DNA of 64,000 nucleotides from Streptomyces camponoticapitis (GCF_014646115.1 NZ_BMMV01000001.1:62001-126000); one strand, 5' to 3'; counted from the first letter of the stretch, positions 44,307 to 54,257 are shown. Program-made: numbers and translations. The notes: generated by a model from the sequence alone, not told the origin.

Positions 44307-45167
44307 TCAGGCGCCGACGCGGATGCGCGAGAAGCGCTTCAGCGTGACACCGGCCTCGTCCAGGACCTTCCTGACGGACTTCTTGTTGTCCTTGGCGAAC
44401 GGCTGGTCAAGGAGGGTGACCTCCTTGAAGAAGCCGTTGACGCGACCCTCGACGATCTTGGGGAGCGCGGCCTCGGGCTTGCCCTCCTCGCGGGAGGTGG
44501 CCTCGGCGACGCGGCGCTCGTTCTCGACGACGTCGGCCGGAACCTCCTCACGGGTGAGGTACTTCGGCGCGAACGCGGCGATGTGCTGGGCGACGTCCTT
44601 GGCGACGGCGGCGACCGTCGCGGCGTCGACGCTGCCCTTCTCCAGCTCGACCAGGACACCGACCTGCGGCGGGAGGTCGGGCATGGTGCGGTGCATGTAC
44701 GTGCCGACGTAGCTGCCCTCGCCCTGGAACTGCGCGAAGCGGTCCAGGACGATCTTCTCGCCGAGGTTGGCGTTGGCCTCGTCGACGAACGCCTGCACGG
44801 TCTTGCCGGGCTCGATCTCGGAAGCGCGCAGGGCGTCGATGTCGGCGGGGCTCGTCGCGGCCACGTGCGCGGCCAGCGCGTTCGCCGCGGACTGGAACTT
44901 GTCACCCTTGGCGACGAAGTCCGTCTCGCACTTCAGCTCCAGCAGGACACCGGAGGTGTTGTCGTCGGAGACGAGGGAGACAACAGCGCCGTTCTCCGCG
45001 CTGCGGCTCTCGCGCTTGGCGACGCCCTTCTGGCCCTTGACGCGAAGTACCTCGACGGCCTTGTCGACGTCGCCGTCGGCCTCGACCAAAGCCTTCTTGC
45101 AGTCCATCATGCCGGCGCCGGTAAGCTCGCGGAGCTTCTTGACGTCAGCGGCGGTGTAGTTCGCCAT
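44307..45167 (-). CDS. tsf: Elongation factor Ts
   Basis: Guanine-nucleotide exchange factor of EF-Tu. The 286-residue protein has the N-terminal UBA-like domain with [19 protein letters not shown] and the EF-Ts signature [10 protein letters not shown] around residues 75-85. It follows rpsB across an 85-base gap containing a hairpin, the standard bacterial rpsB-tsf pair. Confidence 0.97.
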   Translation of the reverse strand: MANYTAADVKKLRELTGAGMMDCKKALVEADGDVDKAVEVLRVKGQKGVAKRESRSAENGAVVSLVSDDNTSGVLLELKCETDFVAKGDKFQSAANALAAHVAATSPADIDALRASEIEPGKTVQAFVDEANANLGEKIVLDRFAQFQGEGSYVGTYMHRTMPDLPPQVGVLVELEKGSVDAATVAAVAKDVAQHIAAFAPKYLTREEVPADVVENERRVAEATSREEGKPEAALPKIVEGRVNGFFKEVTLLDQPFAKDNKKSVRKVLDEAGVTLKRFSRIRVGA

Positions 45168-45206
45168 GTCTGTGAATCTCTCTCGGAAGTCGAAGATCTA
45201 CGGGTG

Positions 45207-45234
45207 GACGGCGGGGGCCGTGGCCCCCGCCGTC
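45207..45234 (-). terminator. Attenuator-type hairpin between rpsB and tsf
   Basis: A perfect 12-bp stem (45207-45218 with 45223-45234) with a 4-base loop in the rpsB-tsf gap. Probably lowers tsf transcription relative to rpsB. Confidence 0.65.
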
Positions 45235-45252
45235 AGCAACCGAACCTTGAGG

Positions 45253-46197
45253 TCAGGCCTTCTCGCCGTCCGCGGCCGGAGCCTCGGCGGCGGGGGCCTC
45301 GGCCGGAGCGGCGGCCTCCTCGGCCTGCTCGGCGTCGGCGACCTTCGCCGTCTCGGCGGAGGTCTGGACGTCGGCAGGCGCGTCGGCGGCGTCCGCGGAC
45401 TTCTCGGCGTCGGCCTTCTTGTCGCCTTCGAGGAGGTCACGCTCCCACTCGGCGAGGGGCTCGCCGGCGGCCTTCTCGCCCGGCTTGGAGTCGCCGGTGG
45501 CGGCGCCGGAGCGGGCGATGAGGCCCTCGGCGACGGCGTCGGCGATCACGCGGGTGAGCAGGGTGACAGAGCGGATCGCGTCGTCGTTGCCCGGGATCTT
45601 GTAGTCGACCTCGTCGGGGTCGCAGTTGGTGTCGAGGATCGCAACGACCGGGATGTGGAGCTTGCGCGCCTCACCGACGGCGATGTGCTCCTTCTTGGTG
45701 TCGACGATCCAGACGGCGCTGGGCACCTTCTGCATCTCGCGGATACCACCGAGGGTCTTCTCCAGCTTGGCCTTCTCGCGGGAGAGGACCAGCAGTTCCT
45801 TCTTGGTGAGGCCGGAGGCGGCCACGTCGTCGAAGTCGATCTGCTCAAGCTCCTTCAGACGCTGAAGGCGCTTGTAGACGGTGGAGAAGTTGGTGAGCAT
45901 GCCGCCCAGCCAGCGCTGGTTGACATACGGCATGCCAACGCGCGTCGCCTGCTCGGCGATGGCCTCCTGGGCCTGCTTCTTCGTACCCACGAACATGATG
46001 GAGCCGCCGTGGGCGACGGTCTCCTTGACGAACTCGTAGGCGCGGTCGATGTACGACAGCGACTGGAGCAGGTCGATGATGTAGATGCCGTTGCGCTCCG
46101 TGAAGATGAAACGCTTCATCTTCGGGTTCCAGCGACGGGTCTGGTGACCGAAGTGGACGCCGCTTTCCAGCAGCTCCCGCATCGTGACGACGGCCAT
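45253..46197 (-). CDS. rpsB: Ribosomal protein S2
   Basis: Small-subunit protein S2 of 314 residues, recognised by [23 protein letters not shown] at the N-terminus and [16 protein letters not shown]. The last 70 residues are an Ala/Glu/Asp-rich extension, a common actinobacterial addition. AAGGAG lies 7 bases before ATG 46197; the longer open frame upstream is discarded. Confidence 0.97.
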   Translation of the reverse strand: MAVVTMRELLESGVHFGHQTRRWNPKMKRFIFTERNGIYIIDLLQSLSYIDRAYEFVKETVAHGGSIMFVGTKKQAQEAIAEQATRVGMPYVNQRWLGGMLTNFSTVYKRLQRLKELEQIDFDDVAASGLTKKELLVLSREKAKLEKTLGGIREMQKVPSAVWIVDTKKEHIAVGEARKLHIPVVAILDTNCDPDEVDYKIPGNDDAIRSVTLLTRVIADAVAEGLIARSGAATGDSKPGEKAAGEPLAEWERDLLEGDKKADAEKSADAADAPADVQTSAETAKVADAEQAEEAAAPAEAPAAEAPAADGEKA

Positions 46198-46426
46198 GGC
46201 CGTACTCCTTGAGGTACTCGGTTGTCGCTTCCGCCGGACGGCGGACGCGCCTGACGCCCCGGAACGCTTTGCCACAAGGGACCGAGAAGCGCGGACACCG
46301 GCGAAGGCCGGCGGCGGGGCGTGCGAAGTCGATCCGGTGACCCGGATCGCCACAGGAAGTGTACGGGACCCGCACAGTGCCCGGCGACGGAGTGCGCGGG
46401 TGACGAAGATATGCACAACGCGTCGG

Positions 46427-46435
46427 TTATCCACA
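46427..46435 (+). promoter_or_regulatory. DnaA box
   Basis: TTATCCACA is a perfect consensus DnaA box, alone in the divergent region between rpsB and the M23-like gene. Confidence 0.5.
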
Positions 46436-46486
46436 GAATCCGAGCATGATCCACTTGAATCCGCCGAATACGGCAGCGTGGACCAC

Positions 46487-47533
46487 ATGATCACTGTTCA
46501 CGAGCTACTCATCCACGCATCCGCCCGACCCACCCGTCATGGTCGTCGGGGTGTCATCGCCCGTTGCGTCTCCCTCGGCGTCGCCGCCCTCACCGGCGTG
46601 GTGGCCACCGTCCTGTTCGGCCCCTCGCCCGACGCGCGGGCCTCGGACGACCAGGAGGCGAGCACGGACGCCGGTGCCGCACCGGCACCGCCCCCTCCTG
46701 ACGGCGACACCTATGCCCCTGCCGACGATGTCGTCGGGATCAGCGGCGACCGGGCCTGGCCTGTGGGGCGGAGGCCGGCCGTGTTACGAGAGTGGGAACC
46801 GCCCGCGACGCCGTACGGCCCCGGGCACCGCGGCGTCGACCTCGCCGCCACCCCCGGCACTCTGGTGCGAGCCGCCGCTCCCGGCCGCGTCTCCTTCACC
46901 GGCATGGTGGCGGGCCGGGGCGTCCTCTCGATCACGCTGACCGGCACGGGACAGCCGCCGCTGCGGACCACGTACGAACCGGTGACCGCACTTGTCGCCG
47001 AGGGCGACGAGGTGAAGGCGGGCCAGGTCGTGGCGGTGCTGGGACCGGGACCGTTCCACTGCCGGGGCGGTTGTCTGCACTGGGGTCTGCTGCGGGGCCA
47101 GACCTATCTCGATCCGTTGTCGCTGCTTCCCGACGACCTCCTCGACCCCGGTCCGGCACGGCTGCTGCCGGTCTTCGGGATCCCCGAGCCGGCTGCCGCA
47201 CAGACACCGAGCGGATCACCGCCGCCCGGCCTCCCGCACGACGCGGTGATCATGGCCGAGGAGACCGCCGCAGCGGCCGCCGACGCTCTGCACGCCGCGG
47301 CCCTGCTCGCGGCGGCCGCGTGGGTGCGGCACAGGAGCCGTACGGGAGTCAGGTACCGCGTACGCCTTGGAGCACCATGGACACCGCCGCCTCGGCGATC
47401 ACCTCGGGGTCCTCGGCCGCGCCCAACTCGATCCGCCGCACAGCGGCGTCCACAACGCCCTGGAGCAGCATCGCGGCCAGCCTCGGCTGCTCGTGGCCCA
47501 GTTCCGAGAGGGCGTCGACGATCATCGCGATGA
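46487..47533 (+). CDS. Exported M23/LytM-like protein with altered metal site
   Basis: A 348-residue protein with one N-terminal hydrophobic segment (about residues 22-45, signal or anchor), a Pro/Asp-rich linker and a LytM-fold domain around 95-220. The first metal pair is intact (HRGVD), but the HxH pair reads CLHWG, so one ligand is replaced by Cys. Peptidoglycan binding or a non-classical activity is likelier than normal endopeptidase action. The last 60 residues are Arg/Pro-rich and run antisense to the TetR gene for 185 bases, which suggests that the natural C-terminus may be shorter or that the frame is open by chance. Confidence 0.72.
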   Translation: MITVHELLIHASARPTRHGRRGVIARCVSLGVAALTGVVATVLFGPSPDARASDDQEASTDAGAAPAPPPPDGDTYAPADDVVGISGDRAWPVGRRPAVLREWEPPATPYGPGHRGVDLAATPGTLVRAAAPGRVSFTGMVAGRGVLSITLTGTGQPPLRTTYEPVTALVAEGDEVKAGQVVAVLGPGPFHCRGGCLHWGLLRGQTYLDPLSLLPDDLLDPGPARLLPVFGIPEPAAAQTPSGSPPPGLPHDAVIMAEETAAAAADALHAAALLAAAAWVRHRSRTGVRYRVRLGAPWTPPPRRSPRGPRPRPTRSAAQRRPQRPGAASRPASAARGPVPRGRRRSSR

Positions 47534-47933
47534 GTCCGCCGTGCGCCGCCCGGATCTTCTCCCGGGCGCCCGCGTCGAGTTCGCTCGCGGAGATGGCGAC
47601 CACCGCGCGGTGACGGCGGTCGCCCACGAGGCTCAACTGCCTGCGCACATACGCTTCGATCTTGGTCTCGGGGGTCGGTGCCTCCGCCATCGCGAATTCG
47701 ATCTCGGCGGCCCAGACGGGAAAGTCGACGGCGCAGAGTTCCTCGACGACGGCCGCGCGCGAGCGGAAGTACTCGTAGACCGACGACCTGGCGAGACCGG
47801 TGCGTTCGGCGAGGGCGGGGAAGGTCAACGCCTCCGTACCGCCTTCGGACAGGAGGGAGCGTGCGGCGTCCAGCAGGGCGCCGCGCTGCATGGTCCGGTG
47901 CTCGGCCACGGAGGCCGCTCGAATCCTGGGCAC
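47349..47933 (-). CDS. TetR/AcrR-family transcriptional regulator
   Basis: A 194-residue repressor-type protein: N-terminal helix-turn-helix (ALTFPALAERTGLARSSVYEYFRSRAAVVEEL, about 30-62) and a helical ligand domain. The GTG at 47933 lies 50 bases after the whiG stop. TACAGT 6 bases upstream of it could be a -10 for a leaderless message, though read-through from whiG is equally possible. Longer frames run into whiG and are discarded. Target unknown. Confidence 0.85.
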   Translation of the reverse strand: MPRIRAASVAEHRTMQRGALLDAARSLLSEGGTEALTFPALAERTGLARSSVYEYFRSRAAVVEELCAVDFPVWAAEIEFAMAEAPTPETKIEAYVRRQLSLVGDRRHRAVVAISASELDAGAREKIRAAHGGLIAMIVDALSELGHEQPRLAAMLLQGVVDAAVRRIELGAAEDPEVIAEAAVSMVLQGVRGT

Positions 47934-47982
47934 ACGCCCACTGTACGGCGGAGGCCGCTCGCGCACGTGGGGCAGGGACGAT

Positions 47983-48831
47983 TCAGCGCCCCGCGTCGGC
48001 CAGTTTGGCGCGGAGCTGGAGCACGGACTTGGTGTGGATCTGACTGACGCGGCTCTCGGTGACGCCGAGGACATTGCCGATCTCGGCGAGCGTGAGCCCC
48101 TCGTAGTAGTAGAGGGTGACGACGGTCTTCTCGCGCTCGGGAAGGGTGTTGATGGCGCGGGCCAGCAGGCGTCGAAGCTCCCGGTCCTCCGCGACCTCTA
48201 CGGGATCGTCGGCCGCCGTGTCCTCCAGCGTGTCCATCAGGCTGAGCCGGTCGCCGCCCTCTCCGCCGACATGCAGCAACTCCTCCAGCGCCACGACGTT
48301 GGCCAGCGACAACTGGCTGAAGACTGCGTGCAGTTCCTCCACGGCGATGCCCATCTCGGCGGCCACCTCCGTCTCCGACGGGGTACGGCGCAGCTGCGCC
48401 TCCAGGGTCGCGTACGCCCGCTCGACGGCCCTGGCCTTCTGCCGTACGGAGCGCGGGATCCAGTCCAGCGCGCGCAGTTCGTCGATCATCGCGCCGCGGA
48501 TCCGTGTGATCGCGTAGGTCTCGAACTTGATCGACCGCTCGATGTCGAACTTCTCGATCGCGTCGATGAGCCCGAAGACCCCTGAGGAGACGAAGTCCGC
48601 CTGCTCGACGTTGGACGGCAGTCCCACACTCACCCGGCCGGCGACGTACTTCACCAGCGGCGAGTAGTGCAGGATCAACTGCTCACGCAGCCGCTCGTTA
48701 CCCGTGGTCTTGTACGACCGCCACAAGGTGTCGAGGGCCGAGGGGGCGGAGGGTCGCACTTCGCCGCGGGCCGCGGGGGGCCCCACGGGGGACGCCGCCG
48801 CACGGTCGGACCCGGAGGTGTGCTGGGGCAT
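47983..48831 (-). CDS. whiG: Sporulation sigma factor WhiG
   Basis: Sigma-28/FliA-type factor of 282 residues that commits aerial hyphae to sporulation. Region 2 has [17 protein letters not shown] and [34 protein letters not shown]. Region 4 ends with [21 protein letters not shown]. Length and wording match WhiG, which in streptomycetes is regulated by BldD and by the anti-sigma RsiG. A weak BldD-like sequence (6 of 9 defined positions) lies at 48893-48907, and a TGTCCGGACA palindrome at 48946-48955. AAGG lies 6 bases before the ATG. Confidence 0.97.
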   Translation of the reverse strand: MPQHTSGSDRAAASPVGPPAARGEVRPSAPSALDTLWRSYKTTGNERLREQLILHYSPLVKYVAGRVSVGLPSNVEQADFVSSGVFGLIDAIEKFDIERSIKFETYAITRIRGAMIDELRALDWIPRSVRQKARAVERAYATLEAQLRRTPSETEVAAEMGIAVEELHAVFSQLSLANVVALEELLHVGGEGGDRLSLMDTLEDTAADDPVEVAEDRELRRLLARAINTLPEREKTVVTLYYYEGLTLAEIGNVLGVTESRVSQIHTKSVLQLRAKLADAGR

Positions 48832-49079
48832 TCGTTGCCTTGAGCCGTTCTGCCGTGAAGTGAGGGGAGGTGTGTCTGGGCCGGATTCCTGGTGAGCGTA
48901 GCGTGACAGTGCGGTCGCGGTGCGCGAGGAGGCTGAGCCGGTACCTGTCCGGACAAGCCCTGTGGGGCGCCGCCGGGACTTCTCGATCGGGCGCCGACAC
49001 GACGCGTATCGGCGCCTGTCGCGCCGCCGGGAGAACTGCGATGGTCATCTGCCTCACCTTTTCACCCGAATGCCCCAGG

Positions 49080-50279
49080 TCAAGGACAGGCTCGCCGCGC
49101 ACCGCCGTCCCGTGTCGTGGGTGGCGTCAACTGCCAGAGGTCGCCGTGACGTTCGACGAACCCGAGCGAGTGAAGCTCGTACAGCTTGGCGAGAGCCTCG
49201 TCGGCCGTCGTCGCGGCCTCCCGCGCGATGTCCCGCCCGCCGACCGCGCCACGCGCGGGCAGCGCTTCGAGAATCCGCCTGCCGAGAGGATCGAGGAGAT
49301 CCCTGGCCAGGACTGGACCACGCCGAGCGGGTGCAAGGTCGCCCATGTCCCCCACCAGCTCGGCCACTTCCGCGGCGTCCGTGACCAGCACTCCTTCGCC
49401 GCGCAGCAGTTCGTGCACCCCGGCGGAGAGCCCGCTCGTCGCCGGACCGGGCACTCCCATGGTGAAACGCCCGAGCCGCTGCGCGCTGCGGGCGGTGACC
49501 AGCGAGCCGCTGCGGTACTCGGCCTCCACCACGACCGTCCCGCGGGTGAGCGCGGCGATCACGCGGTTGCGGAGGACGAACCTGCTGCGGGTCGGGTGAT
49601 CGCCGGGTGCCAGCTCTCCCAGGACCAGGCCCTGCGCCGCGATGCGGCGCACCAGCTCGGCGTGGCCCGGCGGGTAGACGACGTCGACACCGCAGGCGAG
49701 GACGGCGACGGTGGCTCCGTCGACGGCGAGTGCGCCCCGATGGGCGGCTCCGTCGACTCCGTACGCCGCGCCCGAGGTCACCACCCAGCCCCGCTCGGCC
49801 AGCCCCGATGCGAGGCTCGCCGCCATGTGCGCGCCGTACGGCGTGCAGGCCCTGGCTCCCACGACGGCGACCGAACGCAGCGCCCAGAGCCTCAGATCGG
49901 GCTTGCCGCGCACCCACAGGCCGATGGGCCGCGAGGTGCCCAGGTCGTCGAGCTGGGTCGGCCATTCCTGGTCGCCGGGGCAGACGAACCGGCCGCCGAT
50001 CCCGGCGACGGCGGTCAGATCCCGCTCCGGGGCTGCCGCCGCCGCGCGTGCTCGAAGGCCGCTGATACGACGTGGGCCGACTCCGGCCAAGGCCTTGTCG
50101 TCGGTCCCGTCGGGCGCGGTAAGGAGGTCCATCAGCCCGCGGGCGCCATACTTGCGCAGCCACCGCCCGCCGTTCTCGTCGCCAGGCTCGATCACGCGTG
50201 TGAGGGCAGCCCGCGCGAGTCGCTCGTCCGCATCGGCTCCAGCTCGAACTCCGGCTTCGGCTTCGGCTTCGGTGGTCAT
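49080..50279 (-). CDS. dprA: DNA-processing protein DprA
   Basis: RecA-loading single-strand DNA-binding protein of 399 residues. The Rossmann-like core has SVAVVGARACTPYG, TSGAAYGVDGAAHRGAL and SRFVLRNRVIAAL; a winged-helix-like domain occupies the last 80 residues (GGRDIAREAATTADEALAKLYEL). It overlaps the ComM-type gene by four bases (ATGA), the usual actinobacterial order. Streptomycetes are not known to be naturally competent, so the role may be in recombination. Confidence 0.93.
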   Translation of the reverse strand: MTTEAEAEAGVRAGADADERLARAALTRVIEPGDENGGRWLRKYGARGLMDLLTAPDGTDDKALAGVGPRRISGLRARAAAAAPERDLTAVAGIGGRFVCPGDQEWPTQLDDLGTSRPIGLWVRGKPDLRLWALRSVAVVGARACTPYGAHMAASLASGLAERGWVVTSGAAYGVDGAAHRGALAVDGATVAVLACGVDVVYPPGHAELVRRIAAQGLVLGELAPGDHPTRSRFVLRNRVIAALTRGTVVVEAEYRSGSLVTARSAQRLGRFTMGVPGPATSGLSAGVHELLRGEGVLVTDAAEVAELVGDMGDLAPARRGPVLARDLLDPLGRRILEALPARGAVGGRDIAREAATTADEALAKLYELHSLGFVERHGDLWQLTPPTTRDGGARRACP

Positions 50280-51904
50280 GAGATCCCCCCGACCGTGGCT
50301 CCGGCGCCCCGCCCGATGCCGGTACGCAGTTCCAGCGCCAGGCCCACGTCCCGGCCGTCGGGCCGGTCCCGTCCGGCGAGGTCCGCCACTGTCCATGCGA
50401 CCCGTAGCACCCGGTCCAGGCCGCGCGCCGTGAGCAGACCCCGTTCGAGGTCACGCTCGGCGGCGTCGAGCGCCCCGGGCGCGGTGACCCACCGGGTACG
50501 CAGTTCGTGACCGGGCACCTCGCTGTTGACCGCCCACGGCGTCCCCGCAAGCCGCTCAGCCGACCGCGACCGGGCCTCCACGATCCGACCGGCGACGACA
50601 GCCGTGCTCTCCCCTCGCCCGCCCTGGCCCATGAGATCGGCGCGGTGCACCGGCTGGACCTCCACCCGCAGGTCGACCCGGTCGAGCAGGGGACCCGACA
50701 GACGCGACTGGTAGCGGCGGACCGCCGAAGGCGGGCACTCGCACCCGGCACCTTGCAGAGTGTGGCGCCCGCAAGGACACGGGTTGGCGGCGAGGACCAT
50801 CAGGAAGCGGGCGGGCAGCCGTACGACTCCGGCACTGCGCGCGATGACCACCTGCCCCGATTCGAGGGGCTGGCGCAGCGCGTCGAGAGCCTTGCCGGAG
50901 AATTCCGGCGCCTCGTCCAGAAAGAGCACACCCTTGTGTGCGAGGGACACCGCGCCCGGCCTCGCCAGCCCGTTGCCGCCGCCGACGAGGGACTGCATGG
51001 TCGCCGAGTGGTGCGGTGCGCAGTACGGCGCCGTACGTACGAGCGGTTCGCCGGGCGGCAGAATCCCGGCGACCGAGTGCACAGCGGTGACCTCGACGGA
51101 CTCCTGCCTCGTCAACGGCGGCAGCAGTGCCGGCAGTCGCTCGGCCAGCATCGTCTTGCCCGCTCCGGGCGGGCCTTGCAGGAGCAGGTGGTGTCCGCCC
51201 GCCGCGGCGACCTCCAGAGCCGTACGCGCTCCCTGCTGTCCGGCCACGTCGGCGAGGTCCGGGCAGTGCGCGTCCCGCTGCCCGGAGCCGGGAGCCAGGC
51301 CCGTCCCCACCCCGGCGCCCGGCACCATCAGACCGGCGAGCATGGGATCCGGGCGGCCCTCCTCGGTGACCGTCGGCTCGTCGGGCACCGGTTCGCCGGT
51401 CAGGACGGCGATGAGCTGGCGCAGGCTCCGTACGCCGAGGACTGAGATCCCCGGCACCAGTGACGCCTCGCCCGCTGTCTGCTCCGGCACGACCACCTGG
51501 TGGTAGCCGGCCTCGGCCGCCGCGAGGACGGCCGGAAGGATGCCCCGTACCGGACGGACCCTGCCGTCGAGCCCCAGCTCCCCGATCAGCACCAGATCGG
51601 CGATGGCGCGTGGCTCGATCCGCTCAGCCGCCCCCAGCACCGATACCGCGACGGCAAGATCGAAACCGGACCCGCTTTTGGGTACGGATGCCGGGCTGAG
51701 CCCCACCGTGAGCTTCTTCTGCGGCCATTCCCCGCCCGAATTCACGACGGCGGCCCTGACCCTGTCCCGGCTCTCCGAGAGGCTCTTGTCGGGCAGCCCG
51801 ACCAGGGTGAAGGCCGCCACGCCCGGTTCGAGATCCGCCTGGACCTCCACGACGACGCCCTCGACGCCGACCAGAGCCACCGAACAGGCACGCGCGAACC
51901 CCAT
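50276..51904 (-). CDS. YifB/ComM-type Mg-chelatase-like ATPase
   Basis: AAA+ ATPase of 542 residues. It has an N-terminal ChlI-like domain (GFDLAVAVSVLGA, IGELGLDGRVRPVRGILP), Walker A GPPGAGKT (about 245-252), the ATPase core with LFLDEAPEF as Walker B, and a short C-terminal domain with LDRVDLRVEV. ComM in other bacteria is a branch-migration helicase that extends recombination tracts. It shares one base with yraN upstream and four with dprA downstream, a tight three-gene unit. Confidence 0.92.
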   Translation of the reverse strand: MGFARACSVALVGVEGVVVEVQADLEPGVAAFTLVGLPDKSLSESRDRVRAAVVNSGGEWPQKKLTVGLSPASVPKSGSGFDLAVAVSVLGAAERIEPRAIADLVLIGELGLDGRVRPVRGILPAVLAAAEAGYHQVVVPEQTAGEASLVPGISVLGVRSLRQLIAVLTGEPVPDEPTVTEEGRPDPMLAGLMVPGAGVGTGLAPGSGQRDAHCPDLADVAGQQGARTALEVAAAGGHHLLLQGPPGAGKTMLAERLPALLPPLTRQESVEVTAVHSVAGILPPGEPLVRTAPYCAPHHSATMQSLVGGGNGLARPGAVSLAHKGVLFLDEAPEFSGKALDALRQPLESGQVVIARSAGVVRLPARFLMVLAANPCPCGRHTLQGAGCECPPSAVRRYQSRLSGPLLDRVDLRVEVQPVHRADLMGQGGRGESTAVVAGRIVEARSRSAERLAGTPWAVNSEVPGHELRTRWVTAPGALDAAERDLERGLLTARGLDRVLRVAWTVADLAGRDRPDGRDVGLALELRTGIGRGAGATVGGIS

Positions 51905-52266
51905 CAGGCCACCCCCCGGGCGTGCTCGACCACCGGAGCTCCGCGCCTGGGCAGCACCACCCCGATCAGGTCGATACGGACGCCCCCAGGGGGCGGCCCA
52001 CCGAACGCCTCAAGCCAGCAGGCCGCGAGGCGCCTCAGCCGGTCCACCTTCACGGGCGTCACCGCCGCCATCGGGTGCTCGAAAGAGCCTCCGCGGCGGG
52101 TCTTCACCTCACAGAGGACCAGCACATCCCCGTCGCGGGCCACGATGTCGATCTCGCCTGTCCTGCCACACCGCCAGTTGCGGTCCAGCACGGTCATCCC
52201 GGCCGCCGCCAGCCGCCGAGCGGCCAGTCCTTCGCCGTACCGCCCGAGTGCCCCCGTCGCGTTCAT
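51904..52266 (-). CDS. yraN: YraN-family (UPF0102) nuclease-like protein
   Basis: A 120-residue protein of the endonuclease-like UPF0102 family. [37 protein letters not shown] and LVLCEVKTR give the E...D...ExK arrangement of a restriction-type fold (Glu-Asp around residues 38-40, Glu-x-Lys at 53-55). First gene of the yraN-comM-dprA unit. Biochemical role not established. Confidence 0.92.
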   Translation of the reverse strand: MNATGALGRYGEGLAARRLAAAGMTVLDRNWRCGRTGEIDIVARDGDVLVLCEVKTRRGGSFEHPMAAVTPVKVDRLRRLAACWLEAFGGPPPGGVRIDLIGVVLPRRGAPVVEHARGVA

Positions 52267-52581
52267 GTCGGCACCACCTCCGGCACCGACTCTGGGAGGA
52301 AAGCCCGCTGTGAGTGGATCTTGGTGGACAACTCACCGATTGTGGATAACTCCGTCACCCACCAGCGCACCAGGAATCACACGCACCGCAGGAGCCACGA
52401 CAACCCCAACTACCCCAGGCCCTCACCGGACCATCCACACCGCCGGTACCGCCCGTGCGACCAACACCGCCGTGCCACCAACACCGCCCGCACCACAGGC
52501 ACCCACCCGCGTCAGCCTCATCAACCGCCCACAGCGGCCACAGAGGCCACCCAGCCACCCCGGTCAGCCAGCTTCAGCCCT
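52267..52581. other. Intergenic region with DnaA boxes and a strand-biased CA-rich stretch
   Basis: A gap of 315 bases. Near its left end are two DnaA-like boxes (52323-52349). About 52380-52560 the plus strand is almost purely C/A with scattered G (minus strand G/T-rich with many GGG runs), including two copies of ACCAACACCGCC (52460-52471, 52477-52488). No gene is convincing in it; the minus-strand frame there is Gly/Trp/Cys-biased. Confidence 0.6.
52323..52349 (-). promoter_or_regulatory. Pair of DnaA boxes
   Basis: TGTGGATAA (52341-52349) is the complement of a perfect box TTATCCACA, and GGTGGACAA (52323-52331) is the complement of TTGTCCACC, one mismatch from the Streptomyces consensus TTGTCCACA. 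Same orientation, 18 bp apart. Confidence 0.5.
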
Positions 52582-52890
52582 TCAGCCGCTCGGAAGCTCC
52601 AGATCGCTCTTGTTCAGCTCCTCGATGTTCACGTCCTTGAACGTGAGTACTCTCACCTGCTTGACGAATCTCGCCGGCCGGTACATGTCCCAGACCCACG
52701 CGTCCGCCATCGAGACCTCGAAGAAGACCTCGCCCTGCACGGAGTGCACCTGCATCTCGTAGTCATTGGTGAGATAGAAGCGTCGTTCGGTCTCGATCAC
52801 GTATTTGAAAAGACCGACGACATCGCGGTACTCCCGGTAGAGCTTCAGCTCCATCTCGGTCTCGTACTTCTCGAGGTCCTCGGCGCTCAT
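52582..52890 (-). CDS. DUF2469 protein
   Basis: A 102-residue acidic cytoplasmic protein conserved in actinobacteria, starting MSAEDLEKYETEMELKLYREYRDVV and containing YLTNDYEMQV. In many relatives it sits between rnhB and yraN, hinting at nucleic-acid metabolism, but no activity is known. AAGGGG lies 8 bases before the ATG. The longer open frame upstream is discarded. rnhB is not next to it here. Confidence 0.9.
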   Translation of the reverse strand: MSAEDLEKYETEMELKLYREYRDVVGLFKYVIETERRFYLTNDYEMQVHSVQGEVFFEVSMADAWVWDMYRPARFVKQVRVLTFKDVNIEELNKSDLELPSG

Positions 52891-52945
52891 GGCATGTTCC
52901 CCTTCAGCCGTACGTCCCCCTATTGTGCTCCGGCCCCACGCGCCC

Positions 52946-53437
52946 CTAGACGGTTTCAGAGGCGAGAACCACCGGTGCACCCGGAGGACCCTCGTCGAGC
53001 AGCGTGCGCAGCAGCCCGGCGAGCCTGGTCGGATACACCGTCTCACGCGCCGTCGACAGTTCGGCGGAGGTCCACCACCTCAGCTCCGCGACACTGCGCC
53101 GCTCCAGCTCCGTCAGCCCCTCGACGCTTGTCTCGGTCTGCGCCGTACGTGCCAGGAAGTACCACTCGTCCTGGTCCCAGCGCCGCCCGTCGAACGGGAA
53201 AGAGCAGGTACGCCGCCAGAGAACCGGTCCGAGCTCGACCTCTGTGATGCCTGTCTCCTCGGCCAGCTCGCGCAGCGCGGCCTCCTGCCGCGTCTCGTCG
53301 CCCTCCAGGCCGCCGCCGGGCGTGAACCACCAGTCGTCCGCCGGGTCGCCCGGCTCGTACCCGCGCATCAGCAGAATGCGGTCGTCCGGGTCGAGCAGCA
53401 CGACCCGTGAGACCTTCCGCAGCCCGTCACCGGACAC
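52946..53437 (-). CDS. NUDIX hydrolase
   Basis: A 163-residue hydrolase of nucleoside-diphosphate-linked substrates. The Nudix box is complete, GGGLEGDE...REL...EETGI (around 42-64). A short arm with WDQDEWYFLAR follows. The GTG overlaps the end of the last signal peptidase gene by 11 bases and has GAGAGG about 8 bases upstream, so it is probably the last gene of that cluster. Substrate unknown. Confidence 0.9.
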   Translation of the reverse strand: MSGDGLRKVSRVVLLDPDDRILLMRGYEPGDPADDWWFTPGGGLEGDETRQEAALRELAEETGITEVELGPVLWRRTCSFPFDGRRWDQDEWYFLARTAQTETSVEGLTELERRSVAELRWWTSAELSTARETVYPTRLAGLLRTLLDEGPPGAPVVLASETV

Positions 53438-54197
53438 CGGTCGACACCTCTCCGTCGGTCCGCCCGGTCGGCCCCGTACGCCGCGGCCTGCCCAGCCGCC
53501 GCACGACCGGCCCGTAGGCCGCCCCGCCCAGGATCAGCAGCGCCCCGACGACCGCCGAGCCCACCACCAGCGTCACCGGCCCGGGCTTCGACACCCCGCC
53601 GGGCAGCGCCGCGAAACCGTCCGGGCGCTCGATCAGGTCGCCCAGCGGCCACGCCACGGCGTCGATCCGCGCCGTCACCGTCGACCTCGGCACCGACCCC
53701 TGTCCCTGCTCCTGGAGATGCACCCGTGAGTCCAGCGATCCGCTGCGTTCGTCACCGAGGAGGAAAAGCTGCCCCTTCGGCACCGTCGCGCCGAAGCCGG
53801 TGGTGGACGCGAGCCCGCCCGGCATCTTCTGGACGTACGGTTCGGCGATCGATTTCCCGTTGACGGTCAGGCGCCCCTCGGCGTCGCAGCAGGCGACCTT
53901 GTCACCCCCGACGCCAACGACCCGCTTCACCATCGGCATGTCGCCCCACTGCGCGTCCTTGAAGACCACGACATCGCCCCGTCGCACGTCGTCACCGGAT
54001 ATCCGCTGCGCGAGAACACGGTCGCCGGCCTTCACCGTGGGGTCCATCGAGTCCGTCGGCACGGTGTACGGCTGGTACTCCACCGCTCCCCAGACGAATC
54101 CGCCGAGGAAGAGCACACAGCCGACGGCCACGGCCAGCCCCGACAGCAGAGTGCCGAGGCGGCCGTGGCCGCCGTTCGTACGTCCTGTTCCGCTCAT
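53427..54197 (-). CDS. sipZ: Type I signal peptidase (SipZ position)
   Basis: Membrane serine protease of 256 residues that removes signal peptides. It has an N-terminal helix (about 13-35), catalytic Ser in VPTDSMDPT, catalytic Lys in MVKRVVGVGGDKV, the box LLGDERSGSLDSR, and a C-terminal helix (about 205-230). The unusual cysteine-bearing ACCDAEG after the Lys motif is shared with SipX and SipW. Fourth and last of the tandem lepB-like genes. Confidence 0.92.
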   Translation of the reverse strand: MSGTGRTNGGHGRLGTLLSGLAVAVGCVLFLGGFVWGAVEYQPYTVPTDSMDPTVKAGDRVLAQRISGDDVRRGDVVVFKDAQWGDMPMVKRVVGVGGDKVACCDAEGRLTVNGKSIAEPYVQKMPGGLASTTGFGATVPKGQLFLLGDERSGSLDSRVHLQEQGQGSVPRSTVTARIDAVAWPLGDLIERPDGFAALPGGVSKPGPVTLVVGSAVVGALLILGGAAYGPVVRRLGRPRRTGPTGRTDGEVSTGVR

Positions 54198-54257
54198 CCC
54201 AGCCGTCCCCCGTCCCGGAGAATCACCACCGCCGGATCGGCGATCTGGGACGGCACC

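Noticed and set aside
48893..48907. A BldD box upstream of whiG
   Set aside because: Only 6 of 9 defined consensus positions fit. whiG is a known BldD target, so it is mentioned in the gene entry but not listed as a site.
52355..52558. A Gly/Trp/Cys-rich minus-strand small protein in the DUF2469-yraN gap
   Set aside because: Composition follows from the strand bias of the DNA; there is no Shine-Dalgarno and no recognisable domain.
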